Part shown: positions 27,514 through 36,401 of the stretch, one piece after another
How positions within the stretch are numbered: the stretch's first letter is position 1
Layout of the letters: each line of letters starts with the position of its first letter
Source of the DNA: a virus
Virus record (IMG/VR): IMGVR_UViG_3300022751_000011
Span: 1 to 39,023 of that record
Direction: 5' to 3' (one strand)
Length of the DNA: 39,023 bases
Program-made: the position numbers and the translations under genes
The notes under the pieces: generated by a model
Told to the model about the DNA's origin: nothing
Seen by the model: only the letters and a program-made list of their open reading frames with translations
Database searches by the model: none

Positions 27514-28338
27514 TTAAGTTATAGCACCTTGTGCAATTGGACGATTAATATACATTAACGTTCTACCAGCACCTACTGCTAATGTAATTTGATTACTAGC
27601 ATTGCGTTTAGTAGGTTCAGAGAAAATTATATTAAATCCCGCTGTGTTACTAATAACCCCAGCATATACAAATTCAGCACCTAATACCTGTTTACTTGCT
27701 GTAACTGTGCTTCTAACTGCACCAATACCGCTATAATAAACCGCACCAACTGCAATAGTTCCTGTAGCTTGAACAATTGTTAAGCCCTGCACTTTACCCC
27801 AAAACCATTGGCTAGCCCATACTGTACGTATCGCCACTGCTAAATTTTTACCAGTATTAACAGTACCGTCCCAAACTCTAGCACGTTTAGTAAATACACC
27901 GCTTACAACACTGTAATCATTTTCAATTACTTGGCCTGCTGTAATTGGTGCAGCGGTATAAGTTCCAACAACTGTAGCACTGCTATTGGCTACAACTAAT
28001 GGAATTGTAAATGTTGTAGTGCTTGGTACTGTTGCGATTGTATAAAGACCGCTAAATGTACTAGGTGTTTGACCTATTAATTTAACTTGCCCGCCTGCTA
28101 AAAGTCCATGCGGTGCAGCGGTTGTTACTAATGCAACATTACTGGTTACTGCAATGCTTGATATAGTTTGACCTGTTATATCCGTGCTTGGTGCTTGAAC
28201 ATAAATAGCTTCTCCGCCCTTTAATGTCTCATTGGTATAAGCAATAATCTGATTATCACAGTTTACCGTTCCGTAGGGCGGATTATCATCAGCTCCATTT
28301 GTGGCTAAAGTGCCTAAAATTCCTTCTTGTATTCCCAT
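27514..28338 (-). CDS. Probable capsid decoration/head protein (274 aa)
   Basis: A 274-residue beta-rich protein, Thr/Val/Ala-heavy, with no enzymatic motif. It contains a stretch resembling a ubiquitin-activating-type or Ig-like beta insertion ('TAAPHGLLAGGQVKLIGQTPSTFSGLYTIATVPSTTTFTIPL', residues about 75-120), a module often seen in virion proteins. It lies 9 bp after the major capsid gene, the classic place of a decoration or cement protein, and a strong hairpin follows it, as expected for highly expressed capsid genes. Annotated from position and composition. Confidence 0.7.
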   Translation of the reverse strand: MGIQEGILGTLATNGADDNPPYGTVNCDNQIIAYTNETLKGGEAIYVQAPSTDITGQTISSIAVTSNVALVTTAAPHGLLAGGQVKLIGQTPSTFSGLYTIATVPSTTTFTIPLVVANSSATVVGTYTAAPITAGQVIENDYSVVSGVFTKRARVWDGTVNTGKNLAVAIRTVWASQWFWGKVQGLTIVQATGTIAVGAVYYSGIGAVRSTVTASKQVLGAEFVYAGVISNTAGFNIIFSEPTKRNASNQITLAVGAGRTLMYINRPIAQGAIT

Positions 28339-28347
28339 ATTGCCCCC

Positions 28348-29325
28348 TTAAGCGTAAAGAACGCCCTGTAAGCGTCTGTTAGTTGTAATCATAGCACCTG
28401 CCCAGTCTAAATATTTAACCCAAGCATTTTGGTTATTTGAATATCTTTCACCTTCCATTGGCTTGAAGTTACGGCTACTTGCTGTAATAAATTTAATATA
28501 GTCTAAATTTAAGAAATAGCTAGTATCAGGATCCATTGTTGAACCCACACCGCCACCGTTCATTACTCTAATGCCTTGATATTCAATAGTTCTAATACCG
28601 CCGTTTACTTTATTACTATTTTCAGGCATAAAGCGAGTGTTAGTCCATAAATATTGTTGTAACTTAGCATAATCATTCGCACCAGCAACAATTAAATCTA
28701 TACCATCACCGCCACGTGTTGTATTAGTAATCATATAGTCAAAGTATTGGCCTATATTTGTAGCCGATTTAGCAGCACCAAAAAAGGCAGTAGCACTAAT
28801 GCCAAGATTACGCCAAAACGCCCATTGTGAGCTGTCAATACCGCCAACAATACCGCTATTAGGATTATTAGGAACTAAACCGCCTAAACCAATAAATGAA
28901 CGTCCACCGTCTTGTGTGCCATCTAAAAAAACCGCTGCACCAAAACGGTTGGCAATAGTTTTTTCTGCATTTTTCATTCTACCCGCTGCTAATTCAAAGA
29001 TGCGGCTATCACCTGCATTTTGCAATTTTTCTAAAGCGCTCATCATGATAGGGATAGAGTATTCTTTCCATTCGTAATCAACGGCAGTAAACACATCGCT
29101 ACGAACTGGATTAAGTAGCTCATAACCACTATAGAATTGTCCGCCTGCATTTTCTGCGTATTCAATATTTCGACGTATAAATTCTCCGCCGTCGATTAAT
29201 TCCATATTTCCCTTTTCTTTTAGAAACTGGAAAAATGGAACGTTGTTTGACATATTGTCATAAATTGTTGACGAGTAATCATACAACGCACTGGTTGTCA
29301 TTTCGCTTATATTTGGACTTGCCAT
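28348..29325 (-). CDS. Major capsid protein (325 aa)
   Basis: A 325-aa protein that fits phage major capsid proteins of the HK97 fold: an N-terminal helical arm 'SALYDYSSTIYDNMSNNVPFFQFLKEKGNMELIDGGEFIRRNIEYAEN' and central 'SIPIMMSALEKLQNAGDSRIFELAAGRMKNAEKTIANRFGAAVFLDG' (long spine helix), 'GIDLIVAGANDYAKLQQYLW', then 'IEYQGIRVMNGGG' and 'YFLNLDYIKFITASSRNFKP'. No protease domain is fused. A scaffold gene lies directly upstream and a decoration-like gene downstream. A good Shine-Dalgarno (AAAGGAT) precedes the ATG. Function is secure from pattern and order, though the subfamily is not named. Confidence 0.88.
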   Translation of the reverse strand: MASPNISEMTTSALYDYSSTIYDNMSNNVPFFQFLKEKGNMELIDGGEFIRRNIEYAENAGGQFYSGYELLNPVRSDVFTAVDYEWKEYSIPIMMSALEKLQNAGDSRIFELAAGRMKNAEKTIANRFGAAVFLDGTQDGGRSFIGLGGLVPNNPNSGIVGGIDSSQWAFWRNLGISATAFFGAAKSATNIGQYFDYMITNTTRGGDGIDLIVAGANDYAKLQQYLWTNTRFMPENSNKVNGGIRTIEYQGIRVMNGGGVGSTMDPDTSYFLNLDYIKFITASSRNFKPMEGERYSNNQNAWVKYLDWAGAMITTNRRLQGVLYA

Positions 29326-29336
29326 ATTTTTATCCT

Positions 29337-30446
29337 TTAAATTCTTTTGTTGTATGCTTGGGCTTTTTCTCTCATAATATCGGCAAAAGATTTACCTTTG
29401 ATATTTGAGGGTGCATTTTGCCCACCACTATTTTTTAAACTAAGAGTAGCATTTTTCTTATCTGCTGTTTTTTGTTTAACTGCTTCAATCCTTTGCTTCT
29501 CTTTTTCTGCATATTCTTTATCTATCTGTTGTTGTCTAGCCTGTGGATTAAGCCATTTCGCCTTATCATAAGCCTGCTGTAATGCTTCTCTTGTGTCTAT
29601 ATTTGGATTTCTTGCAACAATTACATCAACTAACTCTGACATATCACTTCTAAGGCTATCAAAATCAGGCTTATCCTTAGCAAAATCTGCAATTACTGGA
29701 TTTAACTGCTGTTGCGTTTGGTAAGTCTGCTGTTGCTTTGTTAGATGTTGATTAGTCTGTTGGACTTGATTATTTTGATGCTGTAAATGCTCAATATTTA
29801 ACTGATTAAATGCATTATTCCTTTTTTCAGGGTCTTGCTCAAAATAAAGTTGAAAAGGTATATTATGCTGTTTGCATATACTATCTATTAACTGTAATTT
29901 TTCTTGAGTAGAGCCAGTATATAAAACTTTCGCTACTGGTAATAATGTGCTTACAACCTCTTTAGGCGTTGAATTTAAGCCATGAATTACATCATCATAA
30001 GGCTGTAATGTTTGCTTGATTTCTCTTGCAAACCCAACTTCTTCACTGGTTGAATTTAGTTTATCAACCATTTGTTTTTCACGTTCTGATATAGCTTTTT
30101 GTGCCTCAATCGGGATTTTATCCCATACCTGCTTTAAATCCGCATTCCAAGCATGCGGAGAACTGATTTTTTCTGTTGGTACAGTGTTATCAGCTTGTCC
30201 TGCTGGTGCTTGAGTTTCATTATCCGCAGTTTGAGGTACATCGGGAGTTTTACCCTGTGCATTATCAGTAGTTGCAGTTTTACTATCCGCCGTCGCATCT
30301 AGTGTATTATCTGCTGTCGTGTCATCGTTAGCCGTTTCATCGGCTTTTTGCTTTAAAATCTCAACAAAACTTGGGCTGGTCGCTTCATTATCTACATCTT
30401 GTGTAGTATCATTAGGCAATGCTTGGTTTTCGTTTTCTATACTCAT
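29337..30446 (-). CDS. Capsid scaffold protein (369 aa)
   Basis: A 369-residue acidic, disordered-to-helical protein. The N-terminal 110 residues are Asp/Thr/Ala-rich low complexity; then 'SSPHAWNADLKQVWDKIPIEAQKAISEREKQMVDKLNSTSEEV' (residues about 112-155), a helical motif that I know from podovirus scaffolding proteins. A long Gln-rich coiled coil follows (about 235-335), then 'GQNAPSNIKGKSFADIMREKAQAYNKRI', a basic C-terminal tail that would bind the capsid protein inner surface. It lies directly upstream of the major capsid gene. Role: directs procapsid assembly, then leaves. Confidence 0.85.
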   Translation of the reverse strand: MSIENENQALPNDTTQDVDNEATSPSFVEILKQKADETANDDTTADNTLDATADSKTATTDNAQGKTPDVPQTADNETQAPAGQADNTVPTEKISSPHAWNADLKQVWDKIPIEAQKAISEREKQMVDKLNSTSEEVGFAREIKQTLQPYDDVIHGLNSTPKEVVSTLLPVAKVLYTGSTQEKLQLIDSICKQHNIPFQLYFEQDPEKRNNAFNQLNIEHLQHQNNQVQQTNQHLTKQQQTYQTQQQLNPVIADFAKDKPDFDSLRSDMSELVDVIVARNPNIDTREALQQAYDKAKWLNPQARQQQIDKEYAEKEKQRIEAVKQKTADKKNATLSLKNSGGQNAPSNIKGKSFADIMREKAQAYNKRI

Positions 30447-30447
30447 C

Positions 30448-30705
30448 TTAGTATCCTTTTTGACTTATTACAGTCCCTAATATTTTTTTAAATCCCTCAA
30501 CTGATTTGTCTAGTCTTTTGTCTACATCACGGGCAAATTGTTTTTCGCTATAGTCTGCCTCAACTATCATATCCCTACTACTCATTAAGCCCGTATATAA
30601 TCCTTTATGTGCATATTTAGGATTATAAAAAGGATTATCTTTATTAAAACAACTTAAACAACCAGTTTGTTGTGTATATAAAGAAAAACATTTATCGCAT
30701 TGCAT
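30448..30705 (-). CDS. Zinc-ribbon protein between portal and scaffold (85 aa)
   Basis: An 85-aa protein starting MQCDKC. Cysteines at residues 3, 6, 16 and 19 (CDKC and CLSC) form a zinc ribbon; the rest ends 'VDKRLDKSVEGFKKILGTVISQKGY'. I place the start at 30705, with AAAGG about 9 bp upstream, rather than at an in-frame ATG 57 bp earlier inside the portal gene. It still overlaps the portal stop by 14 bp. Similar small zinc proteins occur between portal and scaffold genes of related podoviruses; their function is unknown. Confidence 0.7.
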   Translation of the reverse strand: MQCDKCFSLYTQQTGCLSCFNKDNPFYNPKYAHKGLYTGLMSSRDMIVEADYSEKQFARDVDKRLDKSVEGFKKILGTVISQKGY

Positions 30706-33004
30706 TATTTTTACCTTTATTCTTATTAGACTGTTTAGCCTGTTCAATACTAGTATTAGCACTTAGTAATGCTAGTTGTTTTTTAGTATCTTCCTGCTTA
30801 TCTATTTTATATAATTCTAAATCTTGATTTTCTCTATCCATTTGAATATCTAACTGCTTTAATTGAATATCTTTTTCTAACTCAATTTGTGCCGTTCTTA
30901 AAGTATCTAAACTTTGTTGTTGTTGTTCATTTAAAGTTGTTTGCTGGTCTAGTTGTGCCTGCAATGCTTTATCTTGTGTTTCTCTTTGAGACTGTAAATT
31001 ATCCATGTAAACATTATGTTCTAATTCCATTTGTTTAACCTGTGGAATTTGTGCCAACTTAGCTTTTTCTAACTCTAATTTAGCCATTTCTAACTGGAAT
31101 TGTTGTTGTTGTGTTTGTGCTTCAAACTGTAATCTTTGCTGTTCTAGCTGTAATTGTGCTTGTTTAGCCTGTTGTTCTGCCTCAACTTTCATCATTTCAG
31201 GATTAGGCGGAGGCTCTTGTGGTTGTAATGCCATTTTTCTAGCATTATCTACTAAAGCCACCATTTCAGCTTCAATACCTTTACCAGCCCTAAATGCCCG
31301 TAATCCATACAATAGCATTTCGCCTAAGACTGGTGCTAATTGTGGGGATTGTTGAATAGCTGGCATTGCTTGTTGCAAGAAACCGCCTACACTTGTAAGC
31401 ATTTCTAATCTGCTAGCTTTTTCTTGTTGTTCATCGGCTCTAATTGTGCTATCTGTTTCAATATCTATTCTAAAGTTTACTAAGTCATCATTTTTAAGGA
31501 ATTTAGCCACCTCTTCCCATGTTGGGTTAAGTAGCATATCCTGCATATCTTCATCAATTTGCAAACCCTGTTGCATCTGCTGTTCTGCTTGCTGTTTTTC
31601 TTTTTCAGTATCAAATAACTTAACATTTGACATCTTTTTCAGCGTATCAGTGTCAAACTTTTCAGCTACGATTTCTACAATAATATTTATAGCATTACGT
31701 AAGAATTGAGAGAATTTATTACGCCTACTAACAAACCTTTGCTTGGCACTCTCTCGTTTTTCTGTAAGCCCTGTTGCTGTTTCGCTAGGGTCTGTTTGAC
31801 CTCTTAATAAATCGCTTATGCCCGTTAATTCATAGATTATTTGTTTTTGACGCTCAAACGCTTGGTATAGATTTTCGAGTACGCCTGCTATTTCTTGTAT
31901 TGGTAACCATTCAACATTACCCTTAGCTCCGCCTTTTTCTGCATATATTCCCCAAGCATTAACCGCTATCATTGTGTTATCAGTTGAACTTCTTAAGGCA
32001 TTAGCTAAAGCAGGGATTTCAGAATTATAAAAGCCTACCACTTTAACAGCTTCGGTGATCATATTTATACGTTGATTTAAGCGATTAAGTGTTGTTAGCT
32101 GGTCTTGATAAATTACATAATCAGGCACAGGAATTAAACAGTCATTTGTTTTGGTTACGTACAAAGGTCTAGGACAAGGGAAAAAGTCTTTTAAATTTAA
32201 GTAATCATCTTTAATGTCTAATGGTTTATCGTGTGTTTTAGTAAGCCAAATTACACGCTTTTTGTACTTATCCCAAACTTCATAGACGCAAACCCTGTCG
32301 CATTTATCATCTTGTTTTTTTAATACAGAACCATTTTTAGCACTGGAATAAGCGTCCATTTTAATGTCTTTGGCTACTTCTTTGCCAAAACGCTGGATTA
32401 TATCCCCGCGTGATAAATAAAGCTTACGCCAAACTGCGTGTACTTCTTCCCACGTGCTGGCTACATTATGCCCAAAGTCACAGTAATTAACATAATCTAA
32501 CTCTACATACTCGTTGTCTAGTTCCTCAACCTCTTCGTCCTCGCCGTCCTCATTCTTTTCTTTATAGCCTGTACCTTTAAAATCAGCATCATACCTAGCC
32601 CATAAAGTAGCTCTAGCGTACAATAAGCCGTCTAAATTACACATATCAAACGCTTCATTAGCATTGCTACAGTCTAAAATAAAGTTACAACAGTTTTCTA
32701 ATACTTCGCTTGCTACTCTAGCTACTGCATCGCTATCTTTAAATCTACGCTCTATTTGCGGTGTTGGTAATTTAGCATAAATTTCAGGTATCATTGTTTG
32801 AATATTAGCCCAAAATATATTTACTTCATTTGGTATATTTTTAGGTCTGTTATTACCACTTAAATTATCGTAATATTGTGATTTATAGATTTTATTAATG
32901 TCTTTACAACGTGAAACCCATGCAGAATATTCGTTCTCGTAGGCCTCAATTTCTGTAAGCCAACGACTAACGATTTTATCTTTTTTGTCTTTATTTTTAA
33001 TCAT
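30692..33004 (-). CDS. Portal protein, P22-like (770 aa)
   Basis: A 770-aa protein, similar in size to the P22 portal (725 aa). The core (residues about 1-560) has typical parts: 'WVSRCKDINKIYKSQYYD' at the N-terminus, 'NIFWANIQTMIPEIYAKLPTPQIERRF', 'EVHAVWRKLYLSR', a stem region 'PVPDYVIYQDQLTTLNRLNQRINMITEAVKVVGF', and the wing/crown 'ELTGISDLLRGQTDPSETATGLTEKRESAKQRF'. Residues about 600-755 are a very Gln/Leu/Glu-rich coiled coil (barrel-like extension). It forms the ring at one capsid vertex through which DNA passes. Overlaps TerL by ATGA. An unusually long Gln-rich C-terminus. Confidence 0.9.
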   Translation of the reverse strand: MIKNKDKKDKIVSRWLTEIEAYENEYSAWVSRCKDINKIYKSQYYDNLSGNNRPKNIPNEVNIFWANIQTMIPEIYAKLPTPQIERRFKDSDAVARVASEVLENCCNFILDCSNANEAFDMCNLDGLLYARATLWARYDADFKGTGYKEKNEDGEDEEVEELDNEYVELDYVNYCDFGHNVASTWEEVHAVWRKLYLSRGDIIQRFGKEVAKDIKMDAYSSAKNGSVLKKQDDKCDRVCVYEVWDKYKKRVIWLTKTHDKPLDIKDDYLNLKDFFPCPRPLYVTKTNDCLIPVPDYVIYQDQLTTLNRLNQRINMITEAVKVVGFYNSEIPALANALRSSTDNTMIAVNAWGIYAEKGGAKGNVEWLPIQEIAGVLENLYQAFERQKQIIYELTGISDLLRGQTDPSETATGLTEKRESAKQRFVSRRNKFSQFLRNAINIIVEIVAEKFDTDTLKKMSNVKLFDTEKEKQQAEQQMQQGLQIDEDMQDMLLNPTWEEVAKFLKNDDLVNFRIDIETDSTIRADEQQEKASRLEMLTSVGGFLQQAMPAIQQSPQLAPVLGEMLLYGLRAFRAGKGIEAEMVALVDNARKMALQPQEPPPNPEMMKVEAEQQAKQAQLQLEQQRLQFEAQTQQQQFQLEMAKLELEKAKLAQIPQVKQMELEHNVYMDNLQSQRETQDKALQAQLDQQTTLNEQQQQSLDTLRTAQIELEKDIQLKQLDIQMDRENQDLELYKIDKQEDTKKQLALLSANTSIEQAKQSNKNKGKNNAMR

Positions 33005-34416
33005 ATTCTGCGGTTATTGCCATAATTGTATTCATTATTATAACTATTTTTTAAGTCGTTGTACGTCATTTGATTATAGCTTGATACTTCATTGCCACTC
33101 GGTATTAATATACTATTATCAGCCCTCATTACTTGGCAACCATAACTAAATCCGTCGCCGTAATGACTAGCCCAATCATGGCGTGGTTTATCGCTAAAGT
33201 CTTTCTTTTCATCATCATAATCATAGCTCCAAGAAGTTAAGCCGTCTAAACCTTTTTTGCAGTTAGTTTTATTAAATTCAACTGTACTAACTGTAGTTCT
33301 AGCACAATTTACCCTATCAAATATACTAGTCTTTGGTACAATCTTTACTTTAGACCAACCAAATTTACGTGCAAAAGTTTCTTGCCAAGTATTTTCAGCA
33401 CTAGCAGTTTCAGCCTTGCCGTCATGAGGTAGCCAAATACAACCTAAATCATTACTGTACTTATCTAATATTAACTGTATCTTGTCGCACCACTCATGGG
33501 CTTTAATACCCCAGCCGTCTAAGCAGTCTATTACTTTACGCCTTGCTTGCCCCGAACTATCTCTATAAACCTGCCAAAACCACCATGTGCTAGCATCTCT
33601 ATGCCCTAAATCACTACTAACTATTATAGAACCGTGTTGTCTTTGATAAATTACATCATCAGCTACACGCCCCTCACGTTCTGCTATTGTTAAATCTCTA
33701 GCTAAAATTGCACCTAAATTCGCAGCATCGAATGAACATAAATATTCTTGTTCAAATCTAGCCGTACCATATTCATAACCATAACTAGCTATATATCTTT
33801 GCTTTATCGTTTCTAGCTTTTCATGGCTGTAAACTCCGCAGTCATAAGCACTTAGTACTTCGCCAAAACTGCCCTTACTTTCTTTGGCTAGTTGTAAGCT
33901 GGTATATGCATGATTGCGACCACGTGGAGTGGTAACATACACACGATACCCGCCGTTCATATCCAATATCGGCTCTAAATAACTACTAGAGTTAGGGTTG
34001 CTTAAAGCCCACTCCGACCAACCTACGCCATTATACGAACCACCTACCAATGCATCGTAATTGTCTGAACCGCTAAACTGTATACTGCTATCATTAAACA
34101 GTATTATTTTCATTTCAGTTTCTAGAGTTTTTTTACGTATCTCATGCGGTATACGTTCGTCTATTCTACGCTTACCAGTAAATGGATTTATCATACTCCA
34201 TATTGCTTTGCGTACTTGGTTATGCTGTGGTAGTAAATGTAAATAACTACCTTGATGTTGTACTGCATAACACACCTCAAAATTTAGTAATATATCATCT
34301 TTGCCATGCTGTCTAGGGTGTACTAACTCACAATGTATATCATACCGCTTGCTGTTTAAATAGTTCCATGACGGCTTTTGATAATGTCTAGGTCGCCAAT
34401 TATGCGGTAGGTTCAT
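33001..34416 (-). CDS. terL: Terminase large subunit
   Basis: A 471-aa packaging motor. The ATPase half shows a variant Walker A 'RQHGKDD' (residues 35-41), Walker B ending in Glu135 ('GVGWSEW'), and a coupling motif 'TTPRGRN' (162-168). The nuclease half has the RNase H-like acidic residues: Asp269 in 'SSDLGHRDAS', Asp in 'WLPHDGKAET' (about 330) and Asp in 'SHYGDGFSYG' near the C-terminus. The Walker A has Asp in place of the usual Ser/Thr after Lys, which is odd but seen in some terminases. It cuts concatemers or circles and pumps DNA through the portal. Starts directly after the TerS stop. Confidence 0.92.
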   Translation of the reverse strand: MNLPHNWRPRHYQKPSWNYLNSKRYDIHCELVHPRQHGKDDILLNFEVCYAVQHQGSYLHLLPQHNQVRKAIWSMINPFTGKRRIDERIPHEIRKKTLETEMKIILFNDSSIQFSGSDNYDALVGGSYNGVGWSEWALSNPNSSSYLEPILDMNGGYRVYVTTPRGRNHAYTSLQLAKESKGSFGEVLSAYDCGVYSHEKLETIKQRYIASYGYEYGTARFEQEYLCSFDAANLGAILARDLTIAEREGRVADDVIYQRQHGSIIVSSDLGHRDASTWWFWQVYRDSSGQARRKVIDCLDGWGIKAHEWCDKIQLILDKYSNDLGCIWLPHDGKAETASAENTWQETFARKFGWSKVKIVPKTSIFDRVNCARTTVSTVEFNKTNCKKGLDGLTSWSYDYDDEKKDFSDKPRHDWASHYGDGFSYGCQVMRADNSILIPSGNEVSSYNQMTYNDLKNSYNNEYNYGNNRRI

Positions 34417-34947
34417 TTATTCGTTATTAACCTCAACATCTGGATTATCGCCTTTGTAAATATTAATATTTATTGGCTTGTTGCCTTTGTTTTCTTCTTC
34501 ACCTGCTTTATCACCATATTTTTTAGCTCGACGTTTAGATAAAATCCATTTGCGGGTATCAACCATCAGCCTAGCCCTACCCACCCACTCACCATTTGCT
34601 ACTTCATAAAGCTCGCCGTTTTTACCCTCTTTAGTTAATGTATCGAGCCTACTATCATCTGCAATATCAAGTAAATCATGCTCCATTAAATCTAGGCGAA
34701 TTTCCATAGCTCGAGCGTATTGGTCTTGAAAGCCTTTGTATATCTCATTAGAACTGGCTAACCAAACAAAAATATTTCCTCTAGCTGGCATATGTTCATC
34801 TTGGCAGATACTTCTTAAAGTTTCATCGGCTATTAATCTTGCACAAATTTCATCACCAACATCTTTAGTATATTTTGTAGGTCTGCCACCTTTATTTTTA
34901 GGCTCGTTCGTAGCTTCAACTTTTGGTTTAGCCTTAGTTTTCGCCAC
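34417..34947 (-). CDS. terS: Terminase small subunit (GTG start)
   Basis: A DNA-recognition subunit of 176 aa. 'NKGGRPTKYTKDVGDEICARLIADETLRSICQDEHMPARGNIFVWLAS' (residues about 15-65) contains the HTH found in many terminase small subunits that start with 'GRPTKY'. 'YARAMEIRLDLMEHDLLDIADD' gives the oligomerisation helices, and the acidic C-terminus would contact TerL. I chose the GTG at 34947 because AAAGGG lies 6 bp upstream; the in-frame ATG at 34962 is only about 9 bases from the predicted transcript start and has no Shine-Dalgarno. Confidence 0.85.
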   Translation of the reverse strand: MAKTKAKPKVEATNEPKNKGGRPTKYTKDVGDEICARLIADETLRSICQDEHMPARGNIFVWLASSNEIYKGFQDQYARAMEIRLDLMEHDLLDIADDSRLDTLTKEGKNGELYEVANGEWVGRARLMVDTRKWILSKRRAKKYGDKAGEEENKGNKPININIYKGDNPDVEVNNE

Positions 34948-34977
34948 GTTACACCCTTTCATATATATTATAAAATA

Positions 34978-35006
34978 ATTATATGAAATAAATTCATAAA
35001 ATGCAA
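34978..35006 (-). promoter_or_regulatory. Late promoter for packaging and structural genes
   Basis: Minus strand: -35 TTGCAT (35001-35006), 17 bp, -10 TATAAT (34978-34983). The expected start is near 34971, just before terS. All genes from 34947 to 16206 follow with gaps of only a few bases. Confidence 0.65.
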
Positions 35007-35040
35007 CAATCATATGAATTTATTTGTAATAATTTTGTAC

Positions 35041-35589
35041 TTAAGTTGTATACAAAACTGATACGGCTATATTTACAGGATTAATTACAAGATTATTAGT
35101 TAATTTTGAACCGCTAGGAATAGGTACAATTATAGGCACATTAGTTGGAAATGTAGCCCCGTTTATATTTACAGTACTAGGCAATAAAGGATTTAAAAGA
35201 TTGCCAGTTCCTGCAACAATAGCACTTTTAACATTACTATAATTAGCTGTAGTATTTCCTGCAACAGTAGCATTGTTTAGTGTTACATTAGTAACAACGC
35301 TAGAACCTGCCCCTGCGGTTGTATCTTGAATAAATGTTAAATTAGCCAAATCTACAGCATTATCTGCAAGTTCTTGTTTAGTATTAACATTCCAGTAATA
35401 TGTATAGTAAGGTTTTATTTCAGTTCCGCCGTCTGATGTATTAAAAAAGCTTTCAAAATCACATTTAAATACAATATCGCCTACTGTCGCACCCGTAAAA
35501 GCGGTTTTAACTTTCCAAAGGGTCTCTTTAATTCTAATTACAGGAACGCCGTTAAATATTGCAAATGGTAAAGATGTAGTTAATGACAT
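35041..35589 (-). CDS. Hypothetical 182-aa virion-like protein
   Basis: A 182-residue Thr/Asn/Val-rich beta protein ('MSLTTSLPFAIFNGVPVIRIKETLWKVKTAF...'), with composition like head or tail surface proteins ('AGAGSSVVTNVTLNNATVAGNTTANYSNVKSA'). No signal peptide or enzymatic motif. It lies upstream of terS, separated by the late promoter, so it is transcribed from a separate promoter in 35590-35932. GGGATAAACT precedes the ATG. A virion role is inferred from composition only. Confidence 0.6.
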   Translation of the reverse strand: MSLTTSLPFAIFNGVPVIRIKETLWKVKTAFTGATVGDIVFKCDFESFFNTSDGGTEIKPYYTYYWNVNTKQELADNAVDLANLTFIQDTTAGAGSSVVTNVTLNNATVAGNTTANYSNVKSAIVAGTGNLLNPLLPSTVNINGATFPTNVPIIVPIPSGSKLTNNLVINPVNIAVSVLYTT

Positions 35590-35703
35590 AGTTTATCCCA
35601 ATAGTTATAGTACTTAAAGTTTAAATTAGCTATTAATAAAGTTCTATTTAAATAAATAAATTGTTGTATTTTTAAATTACATCTTGAATAATGCAAAAAA
35701 CGC

Positions 35704-35750
35704 ATAGTTCACAATTTCAACTAGTGACAAAATGTCACGGATTGAACTAT
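35704..35750. promoter_or_regulatory. Nested palindrome with GTGACAAAATGTCAC core
   Basis: Outer arms ATAGTTCA (35704-35711) and TGAACTAT (35743-35750); inner perfect palindrome GTGAC-AAAAT-GTCAC (35724-35738). A 14-of-15 match to the core (reverse complement of GTCACATTTTGTCAC) lies at 36901-36915, beyond the other end of the three-gene operon. Confidence 0.6.
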
Positions 35751-35862
35751 TCTAGTTATTCGATAAGTTCGATAAGCTTATAACCGCACAATTAATAGGT
35801 TATTATCCCTTAGCAAACCCTTATGGAATATAGCTTTTAATTTATTTTTGGATTAATTTAAG

Positions 35863-35898
35863 ATATTACTTGTATTACTGTGAATATAGTAATATAAT
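35863..35898 (+). promoter_or_regulatory. Rightward promoter with palindromic operator
   Basis: -35 TTGTAT (35870-35875), 17 bp, -10 TATAAT (35893-35898). ATTACT (35874-35879) and AGTAAT (35888-35893) form a palindrome inside the promoter, with another ATATTACT at 35863-35870. Drives the genes from 35933. Confidence 0.7.
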
Positions 35899-35932
35899 TT
35901 AAATATAGAAACAAACAAAAAAGGCGGACAAA

Positions 35933-36400
35933 ATGAATACAGTAAAATATTTTGAAATAAAAAAAATAGTTCATTCATTAAGAATTCAAGCAGAAAAATT
36001 AAACTTTGACGGCAGAAAAAAAATAGTAAAAGAATTTAATAGCAAAAATAATGAATTATGTAAAATTACCTCAAGTTTGCAAAAGTCGTTTTTAACAATC
36101 CCTTGCACAATAAAAGAGAGTAATATTAATAAACAAATTAAACTTACTAAAATTTTAAATAAGCCTATATCAATAAATAAATCTAAAACATCTATTTATT
36201 TGAAAAATATTAGAGTAAGCAATCATTGGCATAATTCATCGTGCGAAAATAAATTTCAAGTAACAGAATATATAAATACTGGATTTTTACAAGGAAATTT
36301 AAATTCAAACATAAATACCACTAAGCCTTTAATTTTTAAGAAAAATTATTTAATCAATAAAAGATTAGTTGTAAAATTTTTAGCACAATATGGAGCATAA
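35933..36400 (+). CDS. Hypothetical 155-aa basic protein
   Basis: A 155-residue very Lys/Asn/Ile-rich protein (starts MNTVKYFEIKKIVHSLRIQAEKL), predicted basic, without clear HTH or membrane segment. 'ISINKSKTSIYLKNIRVSNHWHNSSCENKFQVTEYI' in the second half. AAGGCGG lies 7 bp before the ATG, right after the palindrome-bearing promoter. No family recognised. As first gene of an independently regulated operon flanked by GTGAC palindromes it is a candidate lysogeny or maintenance gene; that is inference only. Confidence 0.65.
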   Translation: MNTVKYFEIKKIVHSLRIQAEKLNFDGRKKIVKEFNSKNNELCKITSSLQKSFLTIPCTIKESNINKQIKLTKILNKPISINKSKTSIYLKNIRVSNHWHNSSCENKFQVTEYINTGFLQGNLNSNINTTKPLIFKKNYLINKRLVVKFLAQYGA

Positions 36401-36401
36401 T

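Larger units (their letters stand above)
35590..35932. other. 343-bp divergent control region
   Basis: Gene-free stretch between the leftward 182-aa gene and a rightward operon. It holds a nested palindrome (35704-35750), a tandem TTCGATAAG repeat (about 35759-35776), an inverted repeat ATAACC...GGTTAT (about 35780-35803), and a strong rightward promoter with an internal palindrome (35863-35898). The density of symmetric elements suggests operators for one or more regulators. Confidence 0.6.

Noticed and set aside
35690-35810. XerC/XerD dif-like site
   Set aside because: The palindromic stretch was checked against the usual two 11-bp half-sites with a 6-bp centre; the symmetric cores here do not match the conserved TTATGTTAAAT-type arm.
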